This document shows, in pieces, positions 16,031-23,238 of a stretch of DNA of 38,005 nucleotides. The DNA comes from Verrucomicrobiota bacterium (lineage in GTDB: Bacteria > Verrucomicrobiota > Verrucomicrobiia > Limisphaerales > UBA9464). Numbering within the stretch: position 1 is the stretch's first letter; the number at the start of each line of letters is the position of its first letter. The stretch covers positions 1-38,005 of the forward strand of contig JAFLEF010000062.1 in NCBI GenBank assembly GCA_017309115.1. The letters are read 5' to 3'. The notes beneath the pieces are model-generated. The model was given only the letters and a program-made list of their open reading frames with translations. It made no database searches and was not told the DNA's origin. Made by a program: the position numbers and the translations under genes.

Positions 16031-17899
16031 ATGAGATCCCGCCATGTCGATGCTGTTGTTCGAGGCCTGCTGGGTTTGCTGACCCTGGCCTCGGCCGAGG
16101 CCGCCTCCATACAGGTGATTCTGGCGACCGACCAGACCCCCGGGGACGCCCAAACCTTCCAGGTCGCCACCGTCAGCGGCGGCATCTGGGATCGGGGAGG
16201 CCGCATCCTCATGTCCGGCCGGTACAAGCCCGGATCACCGGGTGCGATTGATCGCAATGCCACCTGGGTTTCTGATGGGCCGGGCACCACGCGTGAGTTG
16301 TATGCGGACGGTGACAGTGTTCCGTATTTTTCGATGCCCGTGGGCGGACCCGTCATCGCCATCTCTGTGCCGATCATCCAGCCGAGGTTCCGAGGGTACA
16401 TTCCGCCGGCTGACTACTGGGCTTGGCAGAGCGCGGTGGTGACGCGGCTTCCGGAGATTCCGGAGAGCCGAGCATGCTGGGTGGACTGGCTCGAAGGTCC
16501 GCCCGGGCTCCCACCCACGCAGTTCATCATGAACGACCTCGAGGAGCACATCGACGGTGCCGTGCGCTTCCTTCGCCCGTCGATGGAGGGTGCGATCATC
16601 CGCAAGCGCGCTTCGGCGGCCGGGCTGGAATCGGAGGTGACCTTCCGCAGGCCTGATGGCAGCGCGGTGCAGATCTTCGTCAATGGTTCCTACACCGACG
16701 GTGCGACGGGTCGGGGCGGTTCCGTGGTCTGGATCGCGCGTTCCGATCTCGCCCCGGTGGCATCGCAACGGCGCGGAGTGGTTCGGATGATCGCCGCCAG
16801 CGCGGGCATGGGACTGCCGAGCCTTCCCGGTGGTGCCTATTCCTTTCTGCGGGTGATGGGCGTGGATCCTGCCGGCGAGTTGCTGTGGGAAGTGGGCGGG
16901 CCCGAAGGCATCGCTGTGCAGCGCGGGGATCCTGGCAGCTGGAAGTCGGTGCTCGCTCCCGGGATGGAGGCTCCGGCCGTCCGCGGTGGCAGGCCGACGG
17001 CCGCGACCCCGGTGTCGCGATTGTCCACGATCCAGTTGGTCGATCACGGTGCCGGCATCCTGGCCAACGTGCTCTACTCGGAAACCGCCGGTGACCTCGC
17101 CCGTCGCAGCGCTCTGCTGATGCACGATGGCAGTTTCCCCCGGTTGATGGCGTTCACCGAGGAGATCGTCGACGGCACCTCTGCGGGAACCCGGCTCCAG
17201 AATCTGTCGGTGGGAGCCCAGGACGCACCGAATGTCGCGAGCGTCGCCTTCATCGGATCCGTCCGCGGCGGCACCCAGCCCTTCGAAACCCAGGCCCTGC
17301 TCCAAGCCAGCGAGTTCAGTGTCCGGCTTCTAGCCCGCCAATTCGACGCGCTGCCGATCCCCGCCGACGTCGACCGCATCGTGCAGTTCCGACTCCCCGT
17401 GCTTTCCGCTGCGCCCGACGGTCGGGTGGCTTTCGCCGCGGAGGTGGAGTTCATGGACGGAACGCGGCGTGAAATCCTGTACGTTGTCACGCCGGGCCTG
17501 CCCAACCGGTACGAGGTGATGCTGACCTCGGGCGACACCTTTACCGTCCAAACCCCAGACGGCCCCCGGGTGGCAACCGTTCAACGGGTGAACGCGGCCG
17601 TTTGGTGCCCGGGCACCTTTGACAAGCTGCTCGTCAGCGTGGACCTCCAAGTCGCCGGGACCTCCGCTGTTCTTCTCGTCGGACCTCAAGGTGCGACCGA
17701 GGTCCAGCTTGATGCTGCGTTCGTCGGTGATCGGATCCGGCTGCGCTGGCCGCAGATGGCAGAGGGCAGGTTGGAGGTCGCTGGGTCCCTGGATGCGGGC
17801 AGCTGGGTGCCGGTGGAGGTGCCCAGCGTGATCGTCGACGGCCAACGCCAGGTCGACATCTCGACGGAGGGGGTTGCGCGGTTCTTCCGATTCCGGTGA
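16031..17899 (+). CDS. Large secreted protein, function unknown
   Basis: The product is 622 aa. It starts with a signal peptide (about 1-24, GLLGLLTLASAEA), preceded by RSRH. The mature part is Gly/Val/Ser-rich and beta-strand rich with no membrane segment. It has repeats of the form LRVMGVDPAGELLWEVGGPEGI and AYSFLRVMG that resemble beta-propeller or choice-of-anchor exported proteins of Verrucomicrobia, and closes with a small domain ending in VARFFRFR, a tail like that of the LRR protein (AKRWYRVVSADP). No catalytic motif is recognised. Ile codons are mostly ATC, whereas neighbours mix ATT and ATC, so codon use differs. A GTG start at 16001 is possible, but the ATG at 16031 places the signal peptide normally. 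Confidence 0.7.
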   Translation: MRSRHVDAVVRGLLGLLTLASAEAASIQVILATDQTPGDAQTFQVATVSGGIWDRGGRILMSGRYKPGSPGAIDRNATWVSDGPGTTRELYADGDSVPYFSMPVGGPVIAISVPIIQPRFRGYIPPADYWAWQSAVVTRLPEIPESRACWVDWLEGPPGLPPTQFIMNDLEEHIDGAVRFLRPSMEGAIIRKRASAAGLESEVTFRRPDGSAVQIFVNGSYTDGATGRGGSVVWIARSDLAPVASQRRGVVRMIAASAGMGLPSLPGGAYSFLRVMGVDPAGELLWEVGGPEGIAVQRGDPGSWKSVLAPGMEAPAVRGGRPTAATPVSRLSTIQLVDHGAGILANVLYSETAGDLARRSALLMHDGSFPRLMAFTEEIVDGTSAGTRLQNLSVGAQDAPNVASVAFIGSVRGGTQPFETQALLQASEFSVRLLARQFDALPIPADVDRIVQFRLPVLSAAPDGRVAFAAEVEFMDGTRREILYVVTPGLPNRYEVMLTSGDTFTVQTPDGPRVATVQRVNAAVWCPGTFDKLLVSVDLQVAGTSAVLLVGPQGATEVQLDAAFVGDRIRLRWPQMAEGRLEVAGSLDAGSWVPVEVPSVIVDGQRQVDISTEGVARFFRFR

Positions 17900-17996
17900 A
17901 CGCCGCCTGGGTTCCAAATCCGTCTGGACAGGTAAAGGGGGCAGTTTGCCGGGTGTGCATCGGCGTTGAGGCGCGGTTCGTCTGCCTGATTTCGGT

Positions 17997-18734
17997 TTAG
18001 TCCGGGAGGGATTCGCGGAGGTCCTCCAGCAACAGTAGAGCGGCGGCGGTGGCGGCCAGTTGGGCGCGGAGGGGCGCCTCCAGACCGTCCGCCAAGCGCA
18101 CCTGTCCCCCATCGACGACGTCCACAGCGGCCACGTCGCGGCCTTCCGAGGAGAGGATGTATCCGGACGTGGTTCCCAGAGGCAGGGGCGATCCCTGCAA
18201 GCGGTCGGTTCCGGTGACTTGGATGACCCGGGAGCCCCATGTCAGGCTTCCGCTGAGGGGACGCACGCCCTGTTCCTGGAGCACTAAAACTCCACTCCCG
18301 GAAAGCGCCGGGTTCACCGACTGGAATTTCGCTTCAAGACTGGACTGATTCTGCCACTCGAGATCAGCCCCTACTTCCACCGCCTGCCGCTGGAGATTTA
18401 CCTGGGCTTTTGCCGACAGGAGTTCGGTTCCGTTCTCGCTGAGTTGGAACTGGAAGGTTTGTCGTCGCCGATTGCGTTCGTAGACGTCGACTTGGAGATC
18501 GCTTCCGCGCGTCCAGGACCGTTGCACGGCCGTCACCTGAAACGAGCCGAAGCCCAGTGACTCCTTGAGCTTCCAGCCTTGGCGTCCGGAGACGGGCTGG
18601 GCGGGGACCGACGCAAGGCTCGGGGGCACCGCCATCCGGGCCGAGGCACAACCGGTGGTCCCGTACGAGAGGATCAGCAGCAGGACCCCGCTGCGGAACA
18701 GCGTGGACCAACGGAACAGAAGCGGAGCCTTCAT
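17997..18734 (-). CDS. Putative lipoprotein, function unknown
   Basis: The product is 245 aa. The N terminus has a basic/hydrophobic signal (FRWSTLFRSGVLLLILSYG) ending at TTGC, a plausible though atypical lipobox with Cys near residue 29. The mature chain is polar and beta-rich: QVTAVQRSWTRGSDLQVDVYERNRRR, then LLSAKAQVNLQRQAVEVGADLEW. It ends in a hydrophobic helix (QLAATAAALLLLEDL). It is probably attached to a membrane facing the periplasm. It lies 106 bp downstream of the methyltransferase on the same strand. The reading frame extends 46 codons upstream, but the ATG giving a clean signal peptide is preferred. No family is recognised. Confidence 0.6.
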   Translation of the reverse strand: MKAPLLFRWSTLFRSGVLLLILSYGTTGCASARMAVPPSLASVPAQPVSGRQGWKLKESLGFGSFQVTAVQRSWTRGSDLQVDVYERNRRRQTFQFQLSENGTELLSAKAQVNLQRQAVEVGADLEWQNQSSLEAKFQSVNPALSGSGVLVLQEQGVRPLSGSLTWGSRVIQVTGTDRLQGSPLPLGTTSGYILSSEGRDVAAVDVVDGGQVRLADGLEAPLRAQLAATAAALLLLEDLRESLPD

Positions 18735-18840
18735 CGCGCTCAGTGGTAGCCCGGCGATCGCGGGGGAGAAATGGAACCAACGGACCAGTGCCGGGAGCGT
18801 CGAATAGCCCGTTGGCGAAGGGCTGCCACCGTCGGTCCGT

Positions 18841-19650
18841 TTAAGGGCGAGTTCCGGAAACCGTGTAGCCAATGGCGGTGGCGAAGAACTCCCCTTCTTG
18901 GTGTCGGCGTTCGAGTTCCTGGAGAAAATCGTCGGCCTCGAGTGGGGTGATTTCGCCTGCCTCCGTCGCCCGCTGAAGCAGATCCTTCAGGAAGAAGGCC
19001 CGGGAAAAATCGGGGAAGGAGGCCTCCAAGGGATGGGCGGACTGCGTGACTTCCTCCAATCCAGCACGGGTCAATTGGTTGCGCAGTCGAGTGCCGCTGT
19101 GCGGATTGACGATCATTTGCAGCAGGGAACGGCGGGTGGCTTCGAACACTCGGCGGTGCGGCGAGACATCAAGGGACAGGGTCAGCTGGCCGTGGTCCGG
19201 ATCGAAGACGACGATCCTTCCGCCTGGACGGGTGACTCGGACCATTTCGCGCAGGGCCGCCTCCGGCGTTTCCAGATGCTGCAACACCCGTTCTGCGCGA
19301 ACAGCGTCGAAGGTAGCGTCGGCAAACGGCAGTTCATAGGCGGTGCCCACCTGGAATTCGACGGGTCGGCCGGCGCGCTCGGCGGCGGCCCGGGCGGCCT
19401 GGATCATGGTTTCCGAAAGGTCCAGTCCGGCCACCCGTCCGGTCGGACCGACGCGTTCCGCCAGTTCCACGCAGACTTCGCCGGCGCCGCAGCCGACGTC
19501 GAGAACAACCGCGCCGGGCTGGAGTCGGAGTCGGTTGAATCCTACTTGCCGAACCTCGGCCAAGCGGCGAGCGAGCAACGCGAGATAGTCGACCAGCTCG
19601 TGGGCCCGTCCGCTGTCATCGACATTGGAGAATCCGGTGGTGTGGGTCAT
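18841..19650 (-). CDS. SAM-dependent methyltransferase (class I, UbiE/MenG-like)
   Basis: The product is 269 aa. The Rossmann SAM-binding core is clear: motif I VVLDVGCGAGEVCVEL, acidic loop VAGLDLSETMI, motif II LPFADATFDAVRAERVLQHL and motif III MVRVTRPGGRIVVFDPD. A C-terminal extension (LRNQLTRAGLEEVTQSAHPLEASFPDF) may shape the substrate pocket. Related enzymes methylate quinones, small metabolites or tellurite/arsenite; nothing here fixes the substrate. It starts after a strong terminator at 19715-19743, so it has its own promoter. An ATG 15 codons upstream (19695) is an alternative start, but that extension lacks family similarity. Confidence 0.87.
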   Translation of the reverse strand: MTHTTGFSNVDDSGRAHELVDYLALLARRLAEVRQVGFNRLRLQPGAVVLDVGCGAGEVCVELAERVGPTGRVAGLDLSETMIQAARAAAERAGRPVEFQVGTAYELPFADATFDAVRAERVLQHLETPEAALREMVRVTRPGGRIVVFDPDHGQLTLSLDVSPHRRVFEATRRSLLQMIVNPHSGTRLRNQLTRAGLEEVTQSAHPLEASFPDFSRAFFLKDLLQRATEAGEITPLEADDFLQELERRHQEGEFFATAIGYTVSGTRP

Positions 19651-19714
19651 GGGTGCGCTGACGTTGCGATGGCGGACGAAACCCGCCAACGACATTGTCG
19701 GCGGAAAATGAAAA

Positions 19715-19743
19715 AGTCCGGAACGGGGTTTCCGTTCCGGACT
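19715..19743 (-). terminator. Rho-independent terminator of the HAF-repeat gene
   Basis: A perfect 12-bp stem (AGTCCGGAACGG / CCGTTCCGGACT) with a 5-nt loop. Read on the minus strand it is followed by TTTTCATTTT. It lies 41 bp past the stop at 19785. Confidence 0.9.
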
Positions 19744-19784
19744 GGGTTAAGGCTGTCCGAGGGGAAGAACCTTCCTCGCTGCGA

Positions 19785-20993
19785 TCAGGGCCGCAGTTTT
19801 CCCTCCCAACGGGGCTTTAGGATCTCCAATGGCGTGGGCAGGGTCAGGATATAAATCAGGTCCTTGGTGTCGTCTTCCAGATCCAGTTCTTCCGTGATGT
19901 AAGCCGGACGACAGCGACCCGTGATGACGTGTCCGTCGGCGCTAACCGCTTCGGCGGTGATCAGGTTCCACGGCGCCAGTTCAGGGGCGGTGAAGCCTTG
20001 TTGGTAGAGGAATCCAAGAAGGCTCTGAGGCCGGTACTGATCTTTCTCCTGGGCGATCAGGGGGTAAATGGGACGGAAGAGAAGCAGCCGTTGATCGAAT
20101 TCAATCACATTGCCGACGACCACTTTGGCGCCGTTGGAAACCCCGGTGGCTTCGGACGAGGTGCGGGAAAAGGGAATCGAGCCGATGACTCGCCCTTTGC
20201 CCTTGGAGTCCCAGATCATGGCTTCGCTGACCGCGTGACTGCGGGAACTTCCGGCGGCCCACAAGCCATCGCCGGAGATGTCCGCAATTTCCGGGGTCCA
20301 ACGGAACGTGGGCAAGACCTCCACCGGTACGGGAGCACCGCCTTGGACGGGATACAGGTTTCGGCCCTGACCCAGCAGTTCGAGGGAGTCGGATCCCACG
20401 AGGCGGCTGGCGCCGGTCAGGGGTAGGCTCAAGTTGGCAATGCCGCCGGGCTGCCAAACCCCAAACCATTGGAAGGCACTGAAGGTCAGTTGCGCCTGGC
20501 GGCCATTGTCGGTGCCCGCTGACGTGAACCAACCCGAGCCGGCTGCGGTGGGGGTGTAGCCATTCGCCAAGGGGATCCAGGGACCCCCGGCGCGTAGCGG
20601 GATCTGGAACCCGTCGCCGTTGAAATCGATGCCAACGCCGGTGTTGCCGTCCCCGGTGACGCCCAGGATCCAGGCGGATTGACCCCAGGGAGTTCCAGGC
20701 GGATTGGCCACCATCCAGTCGGTTCGACCAAAGTTGCGGTCCCAGTAGACGGGTGCGTTCCAGGAGGGAGTGCCCGGGGCATCGACCTGAAGGTTCATAA
20801 CCAGCATGGAACCGTCAGAAGAAAGCGACGCGGCGAAGGGCGCCACGAAGTGGGAGTACACACCGGGAGATAGAATGGTCAGCGTGCCGCCGGCGGATTT
20901 GACCTGGTAGCCGGACTGGGCCGTGAGTTGAGACGGTGCGACCAGCAGGGCGGCACCGACGAGAGCGAGAGCAGTAATGCGAGTGGGGATCAT
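19785..20993 (-). CDS. Exported HAF-repeat protein
   Basis: The product is 402 aa. A signal peptide (about 1-26, ITALALVGAALLVAPSQLTAQ) precedes a beta-rich domain with Asp/Asn/Gly turns (GDGNTGVGIDFNGDGFQIPL). Three HAF-type repeats follow in the C-terminal half: IADISGDGLWAAGSSRS, ATGVSNGAKVVVGNV and AEAVSADGHVITGRC, each with the SxDGxxxxGxS-like core and an adjacent EAMIWD motif. This repeat (TIGR02913-like) forms extracellular beta-propeller-like folds of unknown function. The frame stays open far upstream across the ADH gene tail, but the ATG at 20993 sits before the signal peptide. An 11-bp inverted repeat lies just upstream and a terminator follows the stop. Confidence 0.75.
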   Translation of the reverse strand: MIPTRITALALVGAALLVAPSQLTAQSGYQVKSAGGTLTILSPGVYSHFVAPFAASLSSDGSMLVMNLQVDAPGTPSWNAPVYWDRNFGRTDWMVANPPGTPWGQSAWILGVTGDGNTGVGIDFNGDGFQIPLRAGGPWIPLANGYTPTAAGSGWFTSAGTDNGRQAQLTFSAFQWFGVWQPGGIANLSLPLTGASRLVGSDSLELLGQGRNLYPVQGGAPVPVEVLPTFRWTPEIADISGDGLWAAGSSRSHAVSEAMIWDSKGKGRVIGSIPFSRTSSEATGVSNGAKVVVGNVIEFDQRLLLFRPIYPLIAQEKDQYRPQSLLGFLYQQGFTAPELAPWNLITAEAVSADGHVITGRCRPAYITEELDLEDDTKDLIYILTLPTPLEILKPRWEGKLRP

Positions 20994-21003
20994 GTTCAGA
21001 GAT

Positions 21004-21034
21004 CCGATCCGCGAGGGTGAGAGTCGCGGATCGG
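21004..21034 (-). promoter_or_regulatory. 11-bp perfect inverted repeat upstream of the HAF-repeat gene
   Basis: CCGATCCGCGA (21004-21014) and TCGCGGATCGG (21024-21034) are exact inverted repeats around a 9-nt loop, ending 10 nt before the ATG at 20993. Either an operator or a 5' untranslated hairpin that could mask the start is possible. No T-run follows, so it is not a terminator. Confidence 0.6.
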
Positions 21035-21100
21035 TGATCCGAGAAACGGAGCCCGGGCAAAACGCATTACGGAGAAACTGAGGCGACCTGAAAACAGAAA

Positions 21101-21127
21101 CGCGCCGCACCTTGAGAGTGCGACGCG
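21101..21127 (-). terminator. Rho-independent terminator of the alcohol dehydrogenase gene
   Basis: On the minus strand CGCGTCGCAC pairs with GTGCGGCGCG (one G-U pair) around a 7-nt loop and is followed by TTTCTGTTTTC. It lies 32 bp past the stop of the gene ending at 21160. Confidence 0.85.
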
Positions 21128-21159
21128 GTTGTCGGAGTAGGAGTAGGAGTCTGGGCAAA

Positions 21160-22176
21160 TCAGCCCAGATCGTTTTGCAGCACCACCCGGTAGCGCGCTT
21201 TGCCGGCGCGCAGATAATCGAGAGCGTCGTTGGCTTGGGACATCGGGAAGGACTGGATCGTGGGAAGGATCTGATGTCGGGTGCAGAATTCCACCATCTT
21301 GGCGGCGGTGGAGGGACTGCCGACCGGCGAGCCGGAAATCGAACGCTGCGCCATGATGAGGCTGAAGGCCGCCACCGGGATCGGTTCCAAGACGGCGCCC
21401 ACGATGTGCAGTCGGCCCTGGGGGGCGAGGCTGTTGATGACGGCGTCCCAGGGCAGGGGGGCATTGACGGTGGACAACACGAAGTTCAACGAACCGGCGA
21501 TGCGGGCGAGCTGGTTGGCGTCCCGGGTGTTGATGACCTGATGCGCTCCCAGGCGCAGAGCTTCATCGCGTTTGGAATCGCTGGTGGTGAAGGCCACGAC
21601 TTCGCATCCCCACTTGTTGAGGAACTGGAGGGCCAGATGTCCGAGTCCGCCGATGCCGATCACCCCCACTCGGTCCGTGGGCAGGACCCCACACTGGAGG
21701 ATGGGGTTGAAAACGGTGATGCCCCCGCAGAAGAGCGGTCCGGCGGCGGCGGCGGAAAGGGCCTCGGGAAGAGGCGTGGCCCACGCCCAGTGGCAACGGA
21801 CCCGATTGGCAAATCCGCCGGGACGATTGACGATCGTGGCTTCCGCCTGGGGACACAGGTTGTGATTGCCGGAAAGGCATTGAGCGCACGAAAGGCAACT
21901 GCCGGAGTACCAGCCTAGGCCCACTCGCTGGCCGACTTTGAGGCCTTTGACTTGGGGACCCGCTTCCACAATTCGGCCGACGACTTCATGTCCCGGAACG
22001 AAGGGGTAGCGGGTCATCATCCATTCGTTGTCCAGCATCGACAAATCGCTGTGACAAAGGCCGCAGAACTCCACCTGGAGTTCCACGTGTTCAGCTCCCA
22101 GCGGCCCGGCATCGAATTCGTAGGGTTGGAGGCGGCCGCCCTTTTCTTGAGCGGCGAAGGATCGGAAGAGGCTCAT
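21160..22176 (-). CDS. Zinc-dependent NAD(P) alcohol dehydrogenase (YahK/CAD-like)
   Basis: The product is 338 aa, normal for medium-chain dehydrogenases. Catalytic zinc ligands are in FCGLCHSDLSML and PGHEVVGRIVEAG; the structural zinc site is the four-Cys lobe SCLSCAQCLSGNHNLC. The cofactor motif GIGGLGHLALQF follows with a T-T-S stretch (AFTTSDSKRDEA) that suits NADP. This pattern (GHEVVG, YSGSCxxC) is that of the YahK/AdhC/cinnamyl-alcohol branch, which reduces aldehydes. The ATG at 22176 is chosen because upstream residues to 22242 are not family-like. A likely promoter lies at 22186-22213. It ends in a terminator and is convergent with no gene. Confidence 0.92.
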   Translation of the reverse strand: MSLFRSFAAQEKGGRLQPYEFDAGPLGAEHVELQVEFCGLCHSDLSMLDNEWMMTRYPFVPGHEVVGRIVEAGPQVKGLKVGQRVGLGWYSGSCLSCAQCLSGNHNLCPQAEATIVNRPGGFANRVRCHWAWATPLPEALSAAAAGPLFCGGITVFNPILQCGVLPTDRVGVIGIGGLGHLALQFLNKWGCEVVAFTTSDSKRDEALRLGAHQVINTRDANQLARIAGSLNFVLSTVNAPLPWDAVINSLAPQGRLHIVGAVLEPIPVAAFSLIMAQRSISGSPVGSPSTAAKMVEFCTRHQILPTIQSFPMSQANDALDYLRAGKARYRVVLQNDLG

Positions 22177-22185
22177 GGCGACTTC

Positions 22186-22213
22186 ATTTAAGCGCCCACG
22201 GCCAATTTGGAAA
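22186..22213 (-). promoter_or_regulatory. Possible promoter of the alcohol dehydrogenase gene
   Basis: On the minus strand TTTCCA (22208-22213) is 16 bp from TTAAAT (22186-22191); both match consensus at 4/6. The -10 lies 9 nt before the ATG. Confidence 0.35.
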
Positions 22214-22268
22214 CCCCCGGAGAGCCGCTTTTGTGAAAACAACTGTCCGGACGAGGCAGGACGGAGGG

Positions 22269-22982
22269 TTAATCGCGTTCCAGAGTGAACAGCCGCTTGG
22301 GCGCATCGCGTCGCGACTCCACGTGCTGGTCCGCAAAGGCGGCGTTGGCGCGGAACTTGGACCGCTTGGCGCCCGTGGTGACGCGTTGGGTTTCGGTGCT
22401 GCGTTCGTTGCCGCCGCTGTGGCGGTAGCAGACGTTGGCGCCTCCTTCCTTATCGGCATACAGACAGGCGTCCCAGCCATCGGTGTCGGCGTAGAGGACG
22501 GTATTGACCGGATCCATTAGGCTGCGCGACCCGACCGTTTGGGAGCCGTTGTTGATGTACGCGTTCTGGGCGTAGGCCAGATAGCCCCAGAATCCGCCGG
22601 CACGCAGGGCGGTACCGATTCGTTCCTCGGGTTGGGCTTTCTGAACGCTGGATGGGCAAATGAAAATCCCGCCGCCCGCGACCGTGGTCTTCTTGCCGAG
22701 GTAGGGCTGCAGCTGACGGTACCAGATGGGCGGAATGCTGCCGGCGGGTACGGGCATCGATCCGGGCCAGCCGACCGGATAAACCCGGTGATCGTCATCA
22801 TACAGGCTGGCGGCCAGCACCAGTTGGCGGACATTGCTTTGGCAGACAGCGGCGCGGCTCTTGTCGCGGGCTCGGGCCAGGGCGGGCAGAAGCATTCCGG
22901 CCAGGACCGCAATGATGGCGATGACCACCAGCAGCTCGATCAGAGTGAACGCGCGGGAAATGGAGTTGCGGTGGACCCTCAT
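22269..22982 (-). CDS. Pseudopilin-like protein with prepilin N-terminal methylation domain
   Basis: The product is 237 aa. The prepilin signal [20 protein letters not shown] begins at about residue 10, with Ala before the mature Phe and Glu at +5. ALARARDKSRAAVCQSNVRQLVLAA follows, then a C-terminal domain with YADTDGWDACLYADKEGGANVCYRHSGGNERS and the tail FADQHVESR, in which the Gly of DGHV is replaced by Gln. The H-S-G-G motif ahead of the tail is the typical subtype signature (RHSGGxN...FxDxHV). It is expected to be processed by prepilin peptidase. It is 92 bp upstream of the ADH start on the same strand. The repeat copy at 23048-23152 lies upstream of it. Confidence 0.87.
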   Translation of the reverse strand: MRVHRNSISRAFTLIELLVVIAIIAVLAGMLLPALARARDKSRAAVCQSNVRQLVLAASLYDDDHRVYPVGWPGSMPVPAGSIPPIWYRQLQPYLGKKTTVAGGGIFICPSSVQKAQPEERIGTALRAGGFWGYLAYAQNAYINNGSQTVGSRSLMDPVNTVLYADTDGWDACLYADKEGGANVCYRHSGGNERSTETQRVTTGAKRSKFRANAAFADQHVESRRDAPKRLFTLERD

Positions 22983-23047
22983 AGCTTCAGCAAGGATATC
23001 TCTTGGAGTTGCTCAGAAGAAGTCAACGCTGGGTCACTTCCCCGTTT

Positions 23048-23152
23048 GGAGTCCCGCCTTTAGGCGGCGGAACCTCCGCGTCGACTTTACGCCAAGGAAC
23101 TTCCCTAGCGCCCCACTGGCTCGAACGCTCCGCCGGATAAAGCCGGGACTCC
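23048..23152. repeat. 105-bp inverted-end element (family I), copy F, reverse orientation
   Basis: It begins GGAGTCCCGCCTTTAGGCGG and ends CCGGATAAAGCCGGGACTCC. It is the reverse-oriented, most diverged copy, but is again exactly 105 bp with recognisable core. It lies between the divergent pseudopilin and TPR-thioredoxin genes. Confidence 0.8.
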
Positions 23153-23238
23153 GTACCGCGGCGGCCCAGATCGGTTCGTGAATTTCTGATCTTCCGGGAA
23201 AAACCTTGGCGGGATGTGGAAGAAACATAACGTCAGGC

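Noticed and set aside
20994-21464. N-terminal extension of the HAF-repeat gene overlapping the alcohol dehydrogenase
   Set aside because: The same-strand overlap would be over 300 bp and the signal peptide is at residue 1 of the shorter form.
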